From positions 64,679-128,678 of the forward strand of contig NZ_JAUFPW010000013.1 in the NCBI RefSeq assembly GCF_030409415.1: DNA of 64,000 bases, written 5' to 3'. The DNA is from Pedobacter aquatilis. GTDB taxonomy: Bacteria > Bacteroidota > Bacteroidia > Sphingobacteriales > Sphingobacteriaceae. A model generated the notes under the pieces. The model saw only the letters and a list, made by a program, of their open reading frames with translations, made no database searches and had not been told where the DNA came from. The position numbers and the translations under genes were made by a program. Positions 18,691-27,472 of this stretch are shown piece after piece (position 1 is the first letter of the stretch; every line of letters starts with the position of its first letter).

Positions 18691-18743
18691 TGTTGAGGTT
18701 TGCCACTAAGTTAAAAATTGCAGTCGATTTTTAAAATTTTTAG

Positions 18744-19247
18744 CTACCACTGCGCAAAGGCACGGTTAAAAATATCTTCAGTTAACTGTCTATTAATATT
18801 CTCTATCGCCTGTGGTTGAACCGCTTGCAAAGAACCTCCTAAAGGAAAATCGAAAAAACGTGTGAAACTTTCTTCAAAGCTTTCTTTTTCGTGGCCTTCT
18901 ATATTATTCTTGTATTTGACAGAAATGGTAATGGTAATGCGGTTATTTGAGGCTGTTGGTGTACTGCTTGAAGTTAATGCAACAGGTTTAATGCTGTAAT
19001 CTGTTATCCTGCCTTCAAAGATAGCATCACCATCGTTAGGTGTAATGCTTAATTTAGTTTGGGTTCTGATACGCGATTTTAGTGATTCAGTAAAATCCTG
19101 ACTTAAAGTTGGAATAACCAAAGGCGCTGTATTTTCAAAAAACCGTACGGTAACTGTTTTTAAACCTTCGGTTGATGCCCCACTAAAAGTATAAGCACAT
19201 GAGCTTAATACAGCAGTAAGTAGAAGTGCAAATATTTTAATTTTCAT
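18744..19247 (-). CDS. lptE: LptE-like LPS assembly lipoprotein
   Basis: A 167-residue lipoprotein (lipobox LSSC, Cys17) of the Bacteroidota LptE family. After the Cys comes AYTFSGASTEGLKTVTVRFF, then TLSQDFTESLKSRIRTQTKL, the pattern of LptE proteins that plug the LptD barrel and help place lipopolysaccharide in the outer membrane. The lipid A genes lpxD-lpxC/fabZ-lpxA are elsewhere in this window. It follows the sigma-54 regulator gene by 33 bases and precedes the TPR gene by 53, so all are probably co-transcribed. Confidence 0.88.
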   Translation of the reverse strand: MKIKIFALLLTAVLSSCAYTFSGASTEGLKTVTVRFFENTAPLVIPTLSQDFTESLKSRIRTQTKLSITPNDGDAIFEGRITDYSIKPVALTSSSTPTASNNRITITISVKYKNNIEGHEKESFEESFTRFFDFPLGGSLQAVQPQAIENINRQLTEDIFNRAFAQW

Positions 19248-19280
19248 AATTCAGTTTCAAACCCAAAAAGAAAAATTGGC

Positions 19281-20525
19281 TTATAAATTTAGTTCCTTAA
19301 TTTTTCTATACAATGTACGTTCAGAAATACCCAATTCTTGTGCGGCAAATTTACGCTTGCCTTTGTGTTTTTTCAATGCCTTTTTTATCAAATCTGATTC
19401 TTTATCAACTAACGATAATGATTCTTCAACTTCCTCAGCATCGTGGGCAAAATAATCCGAATTATTATTGTTGTTGATGTTATTATTAGAAGTTGGATGT
19501 TGAATGGTAAAAGCATGCTCCTGACCCGCAGGTAACTCCACATCTCTGTAAAGCTGGTTTATGTATTGTGGATTATCAGCCAAAACGGTAGCCGTATTTC
19601 CGCCATGCTGAATAATCTCTGCTACAAGTTTTTTCAGTTCAACCATATCCTTTTTCATATCGAAAAGCACTTTATACAGAATATCCCTTTCTGTAAAATC
19701 TTCCTTCGATTGTGCATTTATCGCCATTGGCAAATTACTTCCGGCTTCGTTTGGTATGTAATTTAAGATTGCTTGTCCGCTAACATTTCTATCTTTCTCC
19801 AACACACAGATTTGCTCTGCAATATTCTTTAACTGACGAACATTTCCAGGCCAGCTATAATTGGTTAATATTTGTACCGCCTCAGGTTCTAATTGCAAAC
19901 CCGGTGAACGATATTTATCACTAAAATCGGCTGCAAATTTTCTGAAAAGTAAATAAATATCTTCCTTACGCTCTTGCAATGCAGGAATACGCAATGGAAC
20001 TGTATTTAACCTGTAATATAAATCCTCACGGAATTTGCCATTTTTAACACGGTTGTAAACATCAACATTTGTTGCTGCAATAATACGAACATCGGTTTTT
20101 TGTACTTTTGATGAACCTACACGCAAATACTCTCCACTTTCTAAAATCCTTAACAAACGGGCTTGAGTTCCAAGTGGGAGTTCTGCTACTTCATCTAAAA
20201 AAATAGTTCCACCGTTGGCCACTTCAAAATAACCTTTACGGGCTTCGTGTGCCCCAGTAAACGAACCTTTTTCATGTCCAAACAATTCTGAATCTATTGT
20301 ACCCTCCGGAATTGCTCCACAGTTTACCGCAATGAAAGCACCATGTTTTCGGGCACTCATTTGGTGGATAATTTGCGAAAAAACCTCTTTACCACTTCCA
20401 CTTTCGCCGGTAATTAAAACCGACATGTCTGTTGGCGCAACCTGACTAGCAATATCTATGGCACGATTAAGCAATGGTGAGTTACCAATAATACCGAACC
20501 GTTGTTTAATATTTTGTGTATCCAT
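19281..20525 (-). CDS. Sigma-54 interacting (NtrC-like) regulator without receiver domain
   Basis: A 414-residue transcription activator. The AAA+ domain begins almost at the N-terminus: Walker A GESGSGKE (about residues 40-47), the sigma-54 contact loop GSFTGA, Walker B GGTIFLDEVAEL and the arginine finger region. A linker with an Asn run follows, and a C-terminal Fis-type helix-turn-helix (FAAQELGISERTLYRKIKEL). There is no receiver, GAF or PAS domain, so activity is probably set by expression, a partner protein or the linker. It is embedded between miaB and lptE in a housekeeping row. Its targets are not evident. Confidence 0.92.
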   Translation of the reverse strand: MDTQNIKQRFGIIGNSPLLNRAIDIASQVAPTDMSVLITGESGSGKEVFSQIIHQMSARKHGAFIAVNCGAIPEGTIDSELFGHEKGSFTGAHEARKGYFEVANGGTIFLDEVAELPLGTQARLLRILESGEYLRVGSSKVQKTDVRIIAATNVDVYNRVKNGKFREDLYYRLNTVPLRIPALQERKEDIYLLFRKFAADFSDKYRSPGLQLEPEAVQILTNYSWPGNVRQLKNIAEQICVLEKDRNVSGQAILNYIPNEAGSNLPMAINAQSKEDFTERDILYKVLFDMKKDMVELKKLVAEIIQHGGNTATVLADNPQYINQLYRDVELPAGQEHAFTIQHPTSNNNINNNNNSDYFAHDAEEVEESLSLVDKESDLIKKALKKHKGKRKFAAQELGISERTLYRKIKELNL

Positions 20526-20597
20526 TTAGTAACTTAGTAGTTAGTATAAAGTATTTAGACTTTTTTCTTTATTCCTTTATCCTTGTTCCTTAATCCG

Positions 20598-22013
20598 TTA
20601 AACTATCTTTCCAATCAGCGTAGCTGAAGTACATCTTTCAATGTAAACATTTGCATATTGACCAGGTTTTACACCATCAATAGCCGGGAATATTGCCATT
20701 GCACCGCTGTCTCCTCTTCCGCAATAATCTTTATCCGATTTTTTTGATGTACCTTCTATTAACACACGTACAGTTTTACCAACCCATTCTTGCAAACGCA
20801 TTAAAGAGTGTGCTTGTTGCTTGGCTAAAATTTCAGCCAAACGGCGCTTTTTAATATCTTCCGGAATATCATCCTCAAGCTTACGGGCTGCTAAAGTTCC
20901 TGGTCTTTCAGAGTATGTAAAATTGTAAGCAAAGTCGTATTGAACATAATCCATCATGCTTAATGTTTCTTCATGCTCCTCTTCTGTTTCGGTACAGAAA
21001 CCAGCAATAATATCTGTAGAAATTGCACAACCCGGAATAATATTTCTAATCGCATCAATGCGGTTAATGTACCATTCTCGAGTATAGGTTCTATTCATCA
21101 ACTCCAAAACACGTGTATTACCCGATTGAACAGGCAAGTGAATGTAATTGCAAATGTTATCGTATTTGGCGATGGTATGCAAAACTTCATCAGTAATATC
21201 TTTAGGATGAGAAGTAGAAAAACGAACCCTTAAATCTGGACTAACCAAAGCCGTTTGCTCTAAAAGCTGAGCGAAATTTACCGTTTCCGTTCCATCTTCT
21301 GATGTCCAGGTATATGAATCAACGTTTTGACCAAGAAGCGTAACTTCTCTGTAGCCTGCTTCAAATAGTGTTTTTGCTTCTTCTATAATCGAATGCGCAT
21401 CTCTACTGCGCTCGCGACCGCGGGTAAACGGTACAACACAGAAAGAACACATATTATTGCAACCACGGGTGATGGAAATAAAAGCCGTAATGCCGTTGCT
21501 ATTTAAACGAACCGGACTAATATCTGCATAGGTTTCCTCACGGGATAATAGAACGTTAACCGCTTTATGCCCACTTTCAACTTGCTCAATTAAGTTTGGC
21601 AAATCACGGTAAGCATCTGGCCCTACTACAACATCAACTAAACGTTCTTCTTCTAAAAACTTAGATTTCAATCGTTCTGCCATGCAACCTAAAACGCCAA
21701 CAATTAACTTCGGATTACGACGTTTTTCTACCCCAAATTGTGAAAGACGATTTCTTACCCTTGTTTCTGCATTTTCGCGAATAGAACAAGTATTGATGAA
21801 AATTACATCGGCCTGATGGTAGTCTCCAGTGGTTTCAAATCCAGTTTCTGAAAGAATAGAGGCTACAATTTCACTATCGGCAAAATTCATTGCGCAACCA
21901 TAACTTTCAATATATAACTTACGGGCATCGGCTTTAACTGGTGTATCTAAAATTAAAGCTTCACCTTGCCTAGCCTCATCGTGTGTTTTATCCTGTATTT
22001 GTAAATCAATCAT
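20598..22013 (-). CDS. miaB: tRNA-2-methylthio-N6-dimethylallyladenosine synthase MiaB
   Basis: A radical SAM enzyme that adds a methylthio group to i6A37 of tRNAs. The N-terminal domain has three cluster Cys ([32 protein letters not shown]). The radical SAM motif is [19 protein letters not shown] (CxxxCxxC), and a TRAM domain follows at the end. I start at the ATG at 22013 (471 residues). A longer frame begins at a TTG at 22040, but that codon lies inside the predicted -7 element, so it would be upstream of transcription. It is the first gene of the row miaB, NtrC-like regulator, lptE, TPR protein, secG. Confidence 0.95.
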   Translation of the reverse strand: MIDLQIQDKTHDEARQGEALILDTPVKADARKLYIESYGCAMNFADSEIVASILSETGFETTGDYHQADVIFINTCSIRENAETRVRNRLSQFGVEKRRNPKLIVGVLGCMAERLKSKFLEEERLVDVVVGPDAYRDLPNLIEQVESGHKAVNVLLSREETYADISPVRLNSNGITAFISITRGCNNMCSFCVVPFTRGRERSRDAHSIIEEAKTLFEAGYREVTLLGQNVDSYTWTSEDGTETVNFAQLLEQTALVSPDLRVRFSTSHPKDITDEVLHTIAKYDNICNYIHLPVQSGNTRVLELMNRTYTREWYINRIDAIRNIIPGCAISTDIIAGFCTETEEEHEETLSMMDYVQYDFAYNFTYSERPGTLAARKLEDDIPEDIKKRRLAEILAKQQAHSLMRLQEWVGKTVRVLIEGTSKKSDKDYCGRGDSGAMAIFPAIDGVKPGQYANVYIERCTSATLIGKIV

Positions 22014-22037
22014 TCCTTTAAAAACTTTTGGGGATTG

Positions 22038-22070
22038 CAAAAATACACAAATAAAATTAAAAGTGACAAA
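22038..22070 (-). promoter_or_regulatory. Promoter of the miaB gene row
   Basis: On the minus strand TTTG (22070-22067), 21 bases, then TATTTTTG (22045-22038), a full match to the Bacteroidota consensus. The predicted start of transcription, near 22033, is about 20 bases before the miaB ATG. Confidence 0.72.
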
Positions 22071-22168
22071 TTGACATATTTAGTTTAAATGTTTACAAAG
22101 GGATTATTTTAGATGGATTTTACAACTCCAATTCAAAAACTGAATAGATTTACCGATGTATAAATTAT

Positions 22169-22176
22169 TAAATTTG
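22169..22176 (+). promoter_or_regulatory. -7 element just before the folate cyclo-ligase start
   Basis: TAAATTTG fits TAnnTTTG and ends 5 bases before the ATG at 22182, which predicts a leaderless or nearly leaderless mRNA. A TTTA at 22149-22152 is a weak -33 candidate. Confidence 0.5.
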
Positions 22177-22181
22177 CCATT

Positions 22182-22742
22182 ATGCTAAAAGCTGAAATAA
22201 GAAAGTTAGCGCTTAAAGAAAGGTTGAGTCTTGGCGAAGAAGATTGCGAAAAACTAAGCAAATTATTGTTAAATCAATTTAAAAAGCTTGATTTTGAACG
22301 AATTAAAACCATTCACATTTTTCTGCCCATTAGCGAAAAAAGAGAACCTAACACATTCTTATTTATTGAGTGGCTTGCAGAAAATCATCCTCAAATTAAA
22401 ATCATCGTACCAAAAGCAGATTTTGAAACCGCTTTAATGACTAACCACGAATATTTGGGCATAAACGATTTACAGAAAAATCTCTACAATATTTTAGAAC
22501 CTCAAAAGGGAAATCTTCATACTGGCGATGTGGATTTGGTTTTGATTCCCCTTTTAGCTTTTGATAAACAGGGCTATCGGGTGGGATATGGCAAAGGTTT
22601 TTACGACCGTTTTCTCGAAAATATAAATGCTCAAAAAATAGGCTTATCTTTGTGGCCTGCAATAGAAAAAATTGACGATGTAAACGAACACGACATCTGT
22701 TTAGACTTTTGCATTACACCAACAGAAACCATCAAATTTTAA
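22182..22742 (+). CDS. 5-formyltetrahydrofolate cyclo-ligase
   Basis: A 186-residue cytoplasmic enzyme that converts 5-formyl-THF with ATP to 5,10-methenyl-THF, recovering folate. The family motifs are LIPLLAFDKQGYRVGYGKGF (substrate and phosphate binding) followed by YDRFL, and the end is HDICLDFCITPTE. The N-terminal Lys/Arg-rich segment LRKL-like (AEIRKLALKERLSL) is typical. Length is normal. A 52-codon gene follows 9 bases later and is probably co-transcribed. Confidence 0.93.
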   Translation: MLKAEIRKLALKERLSLGEEDCEKLSKLLLNQFKKLDFERIKTIHIFLPISEKREPNTFLFIEWLAENHPQIKIIVPKADFETALMTNHEYLGINDLQKNLYNILEPQKGNLHTGDVDLVLIPLLAFDKQGYRVGYGKGFYDRFLENINAQKIGLSLWPAIEKIDDVNEHDICLDFCITPTETIKF

Positions 22743-22751
22743 CTTAGCATC

Positions 22752-22910
22752 ATGTCAAAAGAAATCGTTATTAAAACTGAAAAACAATACGAAGACAACA
22801 TGATTGCTGTATTCGAACTTCAGGAAAAAGAAGAACTCACTGCCGAAGACCTGAAGCAAATTGAATTAATGTTAAAGGCTGGCGAAAAATACGAAGCAGA
22901 GCATTTGTAG
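22752..22910 (+). CDS. Small acidic protein of unknown function (52 residues)
   Basis: An ATG 9 bases after the cyclo-ligase stop opens a frame of 52 codons. It begins MSKEIVIKTEKQYEDNMIAV, continues through a charged helical segment (LQEKEEL, TAEDLKQIELMLKAG) and ends in KYEAEHL. Composition is that of a real soluble protein: mixed charge, no Cys, amphipathic helix. I do not recognise a family. The tight spacing suggests one transcript with the cyclo-ligase gene. It could be a small partner or regulator, but no function can be assigned. Confidence 0.6.
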   Translation: MSKEIVIKTEKQYEDNMIAVFELQEKEELTAEDLKQIELMLKAGEKYEAEHL

Positions 22911-22952
22911 GTTGTAGCAAATTTCGTCACCCTGAATTTAGTTTTTCTTAGC

Positions 22953-22994
22953 CGTCATTTCGAATGAAGCGCAGCGTAACTGAGAAATCTTTGG
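22953..22994. repeat. Half copy of the CGTCATTTCGA repeat
   Basis: A single arm, CGTCATTTCGAATGAAGCGC then GAGAAATCTTTGG, equivalent to the left arm of the complete inverted repeat at 46341-46432. No right arm is seen here. Confidence 0.6.
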
Positions 22995-23017
22995 AACTAA
23001 TCTTTGTTTGACACTTC

Positions 23018-24010
23018 TTACACCTGCGCTTTAACAAAATCGCTTACCAAATAAGCAATTAATTTTGAAGTTAATTTACTTACTCTCCCGTCAAGTAATC
23101 GGGTTGCACCTTCGCTAATGTGTAAATAAGAAAACCTGTTGGGGTTCTTTAAAATCAATCTACGAACATCATTTACTGAAAATCCTGATGGTGTTTCTGC
23201 ACTGGAAAGGACATTTTGAATGCTATCTAAATCTATTTCCAAACCAACCGTTTCACCCAAATCTGAAAGCATATTTTCACCTTGCTCACCTTTCAAAATA
23301 TCATCAAAAAACAAAGCTTTTAATTGAGGATTGGTTTCTATTTGATTTAATATCGCTTCGTTATTATAGTTTTGATGTAAACCGTACATGAAATAATTCT
23401 GTAGAAATTTTTCGGCCAAAGCATAGGTAAATCCGTTTCCACTATGCCTTCCTTCTGGTTCTCTTAAATCAGCATGGGCATCTACATTTAAAACATCGAT
23501 GGCTTTTTTATACCCTAAAGCTGTTCCCTTAATCATTGGATAAGCGTTATTATGCCCACCACCAATTACAATTGGAATTTTACCCGCAGCAACAATCTTT
23601 TCAATAACTGGATAAACCAAATTGTCGATTTCGGCAACTTTATCTCTCAAACTATCAACGGCTGAATCTTCAGGTTCTTCAATTTCAAAATGACCTAAAA
23701 CAAGAATTTCCTTACCGCTTAAAAAACGATTACTTTGGATATTCAGAAAAGCCATTAAAGCTGGTCGCCAGGTTGTGGATGCACCTGCAATACCCGAATT
23801 AGCTCGAATGCCAATATCTTCCGGAATACCTAAAAGCACAAATTTAGATTGACTATCTTTAAGTCCATTTAATGAGATTGCCGCAGTCGATGAAGAATCT
23901 CCTTCGCAATGACGATATATATCAACCCTTTCGCCAAGCTTGGTTTCTCCATCACGATAAATTATGAGGCTATCAATATCGCTCTGCGAATATATTTTAA
24001 GGCTATCCAT
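23018..24010 (-). CDS. hutG: Formimidoylglutamase (arginase family)
   Basis: A ureohydrolase-family enzyme, probably hydrolysing N-formimidoyl-L-glutamate to glutamate and formamide in histidine breakdown. Metal-site motifs are visible: GGGHNNAYPMIKG (about residue 150), NVDAHADLREPEGRHSGNG and GLEIDLDSIQ. I start at the ATG at 24010 (330 residues), which overlaps the hutI stop by 8 bases; an upstream ATG at 24025 would add 5 residues. Overlap with hutI supports the Hut function over arginase or agmatinase. No hutH or hutU is in the window, so the rest of the pathway must be elsewhere. Confidence 0.85.
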   Translation of the reverse strand: MDSLKIYSQSDIDSLIIYRDGETKLGERVDIYRHCEGDSSSTAAISLNGLKDSQSKFVLLGIPEDIGIRANSGIAGASTTWRPALMAFLNIQSNRFLSGKEILVLGHFEIEEPEDSAVDSLRDKVAEIDNLVYPVIEKIVAAGKIPIVIGGGHNNAYPMIKGTALGYKKAIDVLNVDAHADLREPEGRHSGNGFTYALAEKFLQNYFMYGLHQNYNNEAILNQIETNPQLKALFFDDILKGEQGENMLSDLGETVGLEIDLDSIQNVLSSAETPSGFSVNDVRRLILKNPNRFSYLHISEGATRLLDGRVSKLTSKLIAYLVSDFVKAQV

Positions 24011-25241
24011 TATAAATTTCGCCATTTAAAATGATGGTCTCTATTTGCGTTTCGCCAAAGCTATAAGGCAAATAGGCTATTGAAGGCATCGGTTTCGTGA
24101 TAAATAAATTTGCCTTTTTGCCGATTGCGATGCTGCCGTAATCATCGCTGATTTCCATAGCTGCCGCACCGTTTAAAGTTGAGGCATTTATGGCTTTTTC
24201 GGGTTGCATTTTAAGTTTTATGCAGCCTAATGAAACCACAAAATTCATATTTCCAGATGGTGTAGAACCTGGATTATAATCTGTGGCCAACGCAACGGCA
24301 ACATTTTCGGCGATTAAGCTTTTCGCATCGGCAAAAGGTATACCAAGATAGAACGAACAAGAAGGTAATAGTGTTGCTATGGTAGAACTATTTTTTAACG
24401 CAGAAACCGTTTCATGATTGGTTTCTTCGAGATGGTCTACAGAAATTGCATTATTTTTTATGCCTATTTCTACTGCACCGGAAATGGAAAGTTGGTTGGC
24501 GTGTATTTTAGGTTTCAAACCATACTTTGCTCCAGCCTTTAATATTTCATCCGTTTGTTCGACAGAGAAAAATCCTTTTTCACAGAAAACATCTATATAA
24601 TCGGCTAGTTTTTCTGCTGCTATTTTCGGCAACATTTCATTGATTATTAAATCGATGTAAGCTTGTTGATTATTTTTATATTCTGCTGGAAAAGCATGAG
24701 CAGCCAGAAAAGTTGCTTTTATTGGGATAGGAAATGCTTTTTTCAATCGGTTAATCACCCGTAGCATTGTGATTTCGCTTTCAACCGTTAGGCCGTAGCC
24801 ACTTTTTATTTCTACGGCACCAGTTCCTTGCAAAATCATCTGCTTTAACCGAATGGAGGCGCTTTCAAACAATTCATCTTCAGTAGCTTTTTGAAGTTTA
24901 TTTGCTGAGTTTAAAATTCCGCCACCTGCTGCTGCAATTTCCTCGTAAGTTTTGCCTTGAATTTTCATTGCAAACTCTTCCTCACGCGAAGCGGCAAAAA
25001 CAATATGCGTATGACTATCACACCAGGAAGGGAAGACATATTTACCACTTACGCTGGTAGATGGAAGATTTGAAATGGAAGATGGCATTTGGCTCATTTT
25101 ACCAAAATCCTTAATCAAATCATCTTCAATTAAAAGCCAAGCATTTTCCAAAATGGGTAAATTATTCATTTTGCTTCCGCGAAGGAGCAATGTATTTTTT
25201 GGGTGTAACCCAGCGAGGCCTTTAATATTTGTGATTAGCAT
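24003..25241 (-). CDS. hutI: Imidazolonepropionase
   Basis: A 412-residue amidohydrolase that opens imidazolone-5-propionate to formiminoglutamate. Metal and substrate motifs: DSHTHIVFAASREEEFAMK (about residues 75-95), YEEIAAAGGGILNS, KIHANQLS, VDHLEE and ATDYNPGS. All of these are as in known HutI. It is followed by hutG with an 8-base overlap, so the third and fourth steps of histidine degradation are encoded together. Length is normal. Confidence 0.95.
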   Translation of the reverse strand: MLITNIKGLAGLHPKNTLLLRGSKMNNLPILENAWLLIEDDLIKDFGKMSQMPSSISNLPSTSVSGKYVFPSWCDSHTHIVFAASREEEFAMKIQGKTYEEIAAAGGGILNSANKLQKATEDELFESASIRLKQMILQGTGAVEIKSGYGLTVESEITMLRVINRLKKAFPIPIKATFLAAHAFPAEYKNNQQAYIDLIINEMLPKIAAEKLADYIDVFCEKGFFSVEQTDEILKAGAKYGLKPKIHANQLSISGAVEIGIKNNAISVDHLEETNHETVSALKNSSTIATLLPSCSFYLGIPFADAKSLIAENVAVALATDYNPGSTPSGNMNFVVSLGCIKLKMQPEKAINASTLNGAAAMEISDDYGSIAIGKKANLFITKPMPSIAYLPYSFGETQIETIILNGEIYNG

Positions 25242-25320
25242 TGAGTTTTTTAAGTATCAAGTAGCGAGAGTCAAATATAAAGATTAGACTTAAAGTCCAT
25301 CATCCATTTCACATATTACT

Positions 25321-26088
25321 TCAATCCATTTCTAACAAAACCGGACAATGGTCGGAATGTATCGCATCGGGTAAGATTCTGACATTTTTTAACCGGCTTT
25401 CCATTGCTCTCGTGGCTAAATGGTAATCAATACGCCAACCTAAGTTTTTGCCACGAGAACCTGCTCGATAACTCCACCAGGTATAATGATGCGGGTCTTT
25501 ATTAAAATGACGGAATGTATCGATAAAGCCATTATCTAAAAACAGTTGCATCCACTCACGTTCTTCAGGCAAAAAGCCCGATGAATTTGCATTTGATTTC
25601 GGGTTATGAATATCTACCGAAGTATGGCAAATGTTATAATCTCCACTTACGATCAGATTTGGAATTTCCTTTCTAAGTTCGCCAATGTAAACATCGAAGA
25701 AATTCATAAAAGCGTATTTTTTTAATTGCCTTTCATCCCCACTTGAACCAGATGGCATATACAAGCTCATCAACGAAAAATCATCAAAATCGGCCCTTAA
25801 GATTCTACCCTCTTTATCAATCCACTCTTCACCACAGCCAAATTCTACATGATTAGGTTTCATTTTAGTGAGAATGGCCACGCCGCTGTATCCTTTCTTC
25901 TCTGCAGGAAACCAATAATGATGATAACCCAATTGCTCTACCAATGCAATAATTTCAGGAATTTGCGCCGGCATCGCCTTTACTTCTTGCAAGCAAACCA
26001 TATCGGCATTTGTTGCCTGCAACCAGCCAAAGAAGTTTTTTGTGCTTGCTGCACGTATGCCATTAACGTTGTATGAGATAATTTTCAT
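25321..26088 (-). CDS. xth: Exodeoxyribonuclease III
   Basis: A 255-residue exonuclease/AP endonuclease of the ExoIII family for base excision repair. Motifs in order: SYNVNGIRAA, CLQEVKA (metal-binding Glu), YMPSGSSGDERQLKK, SGDYNICH, and SDHCPVLLEMD with the catalytic Asp-His. It starts at the ATG at 26088; the protein has no signal peptide and is cytoplasmic. It stands alone between hutI and a toxin-antitoxin pair on the opposite strand. Confidence 0.95.
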   Translation of the reverse strand: MKIISYNVNGIRAASTKNFFGWLQATNADMVCLQEVKAMPAQIPEIIALVEQLGYHHYWFPAEKKGYSGVAILTKMKPNHVEFGCGEEWIDKEGRILRADFDDFSLMSLYMPSGSSGDERQLKKYAFMNFFDVYIGELRKEIPNLIVSGDYNICHTSVDIHNPKSNANSSGFLPEEREWMQLFLDNGFIDTFRHFNKDPHHYTWWSYRAGSRGKNLGWRIDYHLATRAMESRLKNVRILPDAIHSDHCPVLLEMD

Positions 26089-26147
26089 GAAAGGTAAATT
26101 TAGAAATTAAATGATTAATGGCTATAGCAATTGAAGTTTCGTTTCGT

Positions 26148-26155
26148 TAAATTTG
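26148..26155 (+). promoter_or_regulatory. -7 element before the antitoxin gene
   Basis: TAAATTTG ends 3 bases before the ATG at 26159, predicting a leaderless mRNA. It also contains an in-frame TTG, which therefore cannot be the real start. Confidence 0.5.
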
Positions 26156-26158
26156 TTT

Positions 26159-26386
26159 ATGAGCATCGAGGAATTAAAAATCGAAATCGCCAAAAAAGTT
26201 TTCGAAACTGATAATGAGCAATTATTGGAAGAATTAGATATGATTTTAAGCAGCAGTGAAAAAGTTGTATTAGAAGATTTGCCAAAACATGTTCAGGATG
26301 GAATTAAAAAAGGGCTTAAACAGGCTGAGGAAGGGAAATTAATTCCTCATGAGGAGGTAATGAAATTATACAGCAAGTATTTATGA
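26159..26386 (+). CDS. Putative antitoxin of a RelE/ParE-type module
   Basis: A 75-residue, mostly acidic helical protein (MSIEELKIEIAKKVFETDNE, then HVQDGIKKGLKQAEEGKLI, ending HEEVMKLYSKYL). Small acidic proteins of this shape, with PHEEV near the end, are common directly before RelE/ParE toxins in Bacteroidota. The stop codon overlaps the toxin start by 4 bases (ATGA), so production is coupled. The ATG is preferred over a TTG six bases upstream, which lies in the promoter. Known role of such proteins: bind and silence the toxin and repress the operon; no clear DNA-binding fold is visible here. Confidence 0.78.
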   Translation: MSIEELKIEIAKKVFETDNEQLLEELDMILSSSEKVVLEDLPKHVQDGIKKGLKQAEEGKLIPHEEVMKLYSKYL

Positions 26387-26673
26387 GCTTACCTGTATTT
26401 TGGAGTGATGAAGCTAAAGAAACCTTTGACAGTATCTTTTGGTTTATTTTCAACAAATTCGGCGAAAAGGCAGCCCGGAAATTTTTAAAACAAAGTAATA
26501 AGGTTATTTCAATAATAAGAGTTCAACCGGAAATATTTGAAGCTATATCTTCAGAAAGATTTAGAAAAGGAAGAATTACAAATCAAACGTCCATTTTCTA
26601 CGAAATTCAGAATAGCAAAATCCATTTATTATTTTTCTGGGATAATCGCCAAGAACCGCTAGTTTCTAAGTAG
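26383..26673 (+). CDS. RelE/ParE family toxin
   Basis: A 96-residue basic protein with the ParE/RelE fold pattern: SLPVFWSDEAKETFDSIFWF near the start, a helix ending FGEKAARKFLKQSNKVISII, then FRKGRITNQTSIFYEIQNSK and IHLLFFWDNRQEP at the end. Toxins of this family either cleave ribosome-bound mRNA or poison gyrase, and which one cannot be told from sequence. The last 15 bases overlap the 3' end of the convergent cyclophilin gene. Confidence 0.85.
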   Translation: MSLPVFWSDEAKETFDSIFWFIFNKFGEKAARKFLKQSNKVISIIRVQPEIFEAISSERFRKGRITNQTSIFYEIQNSKIHLLFFWDNRQEPLVSK

Positions 26674-27378
26674 TTTTTTTTCTGTTAAAGAGTCTTTCAT
26701 CAACATCTTCTCCAACTTCTTCGCCTCTCTTCTTTTCAAAATTGTAATGTCCATCTTAACATCGCTTTTTGGTCTATTATTTTTATCGGTTTCTAAAACA
26801 GCAATTTTATCTACCATTTCTAAACCCGAAACAATTTCACCATATACCGTATAATTTCTATCCAAATGAGGTGTACCACCAATGGTTTTGTAAACTAATC
26901 GTTGCCATTCTGGAATTTTAAATTTTAGTCTTTTCTCCTCTAAATTATTTAATTGCTCATCGGTAAAAACTTTTCCCTGCACCAAATAAAACTGACTTCC
27001 ACTTGAAGCCTTTTCTGGATTATTATCTCTTGCCGCAGCCAAAACGCCTTTTTTATGAAAAAGACTATCCCTAAACTCAGCTGGTATGGTATACTTTGGA
27101 CCGCCTTCTCCTAGCAAAGAATCTGGTTTCGCATTTCTAGAATCAGGGTCGCCACCTTGAATCATAAAATCTTTTATCACCCTGTGAAATAAAGTACCAT
27201 TATAATATTTAGCTTTTGTTAGTTTTAGAAAGTTATCACGATGCAGTGGAGTTTCATTATATAGCTTTACAATGCACTCACCATATTCGGTTTTAATAAG
27301 GATATATTGAGTTTTAGGTTTTACGGCAAATGTGGCTAAAACCGAAAAAGTGCAGATAAACAAAAGTAATTTCTTCAT
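26659..27378 (-). CDS. Periplasmic cyclophilin-type peptidyl-prolyl isomerase
   Basis: A 239-residue exported protein. A short signal peptide (KKLLLFICTFSVLATFA) is followed by a cyclophilin domain with YGECIVKLYNETPLHRDNFL, NGTLFHRVIKDFMIQGGDP (catalytic Arg region), SSGSQFYLVQGK and YTVYGEIVSGLEMVDKIA. It speeds cis-trans proline isomerisation of envelope proteins. A basic C-terminal stretch (ILKRREAKKLEKMLMKDSLT) extends beyond the domain. It converges on the toxin gene with a 15-base overlap. Confidence 0.93.
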   Translation of the reverse strand: MKKLLLFICTFSVLATFAVKPKTQYILIKTEYGECIVKLYNETPLHRDNFLKLTKAKYYNGTLFHRVIKDFMIQGGDPDSRNAKPDSLLGEGGPKYTIPAEFRDSLFHKKGVLAAARDNNPEKASSGSQFYLVQGKVFTDEQLNNLEEKRLKFKIPEWQRLVYKTIGGTPHLDRNYTVYGEIVSGLEMVDKIAVLETDKNNRPKSDVKMDITILKRREAKKLEKMLMKDSLTEKKLLRN

Positions 27379-27459
27379 TTAAATAGTGTTTGTGGCTAAA
27401 TTAAGCTAAAAAATGAAATTCAATAAATAAAGTCCTTTAATAATCGGTTTTTTTTGCCT

Positions 27460-27467
27460 TAACTTTG
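27460..27467 (+). promoter_or_regulatory. -7 element before the HYC_CC_PP gene
   Basis: TAACTTTG fits TAnnTTTG and ends 5 bases before the ATG at 27473. TTTA at 27436-27439, 20 bases upstream, could be the -33 element. A leaderless or nearly leaderless mRNA is predicted. Confidence 0.5.
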
Positions 27468-27472
27468 TAGCA

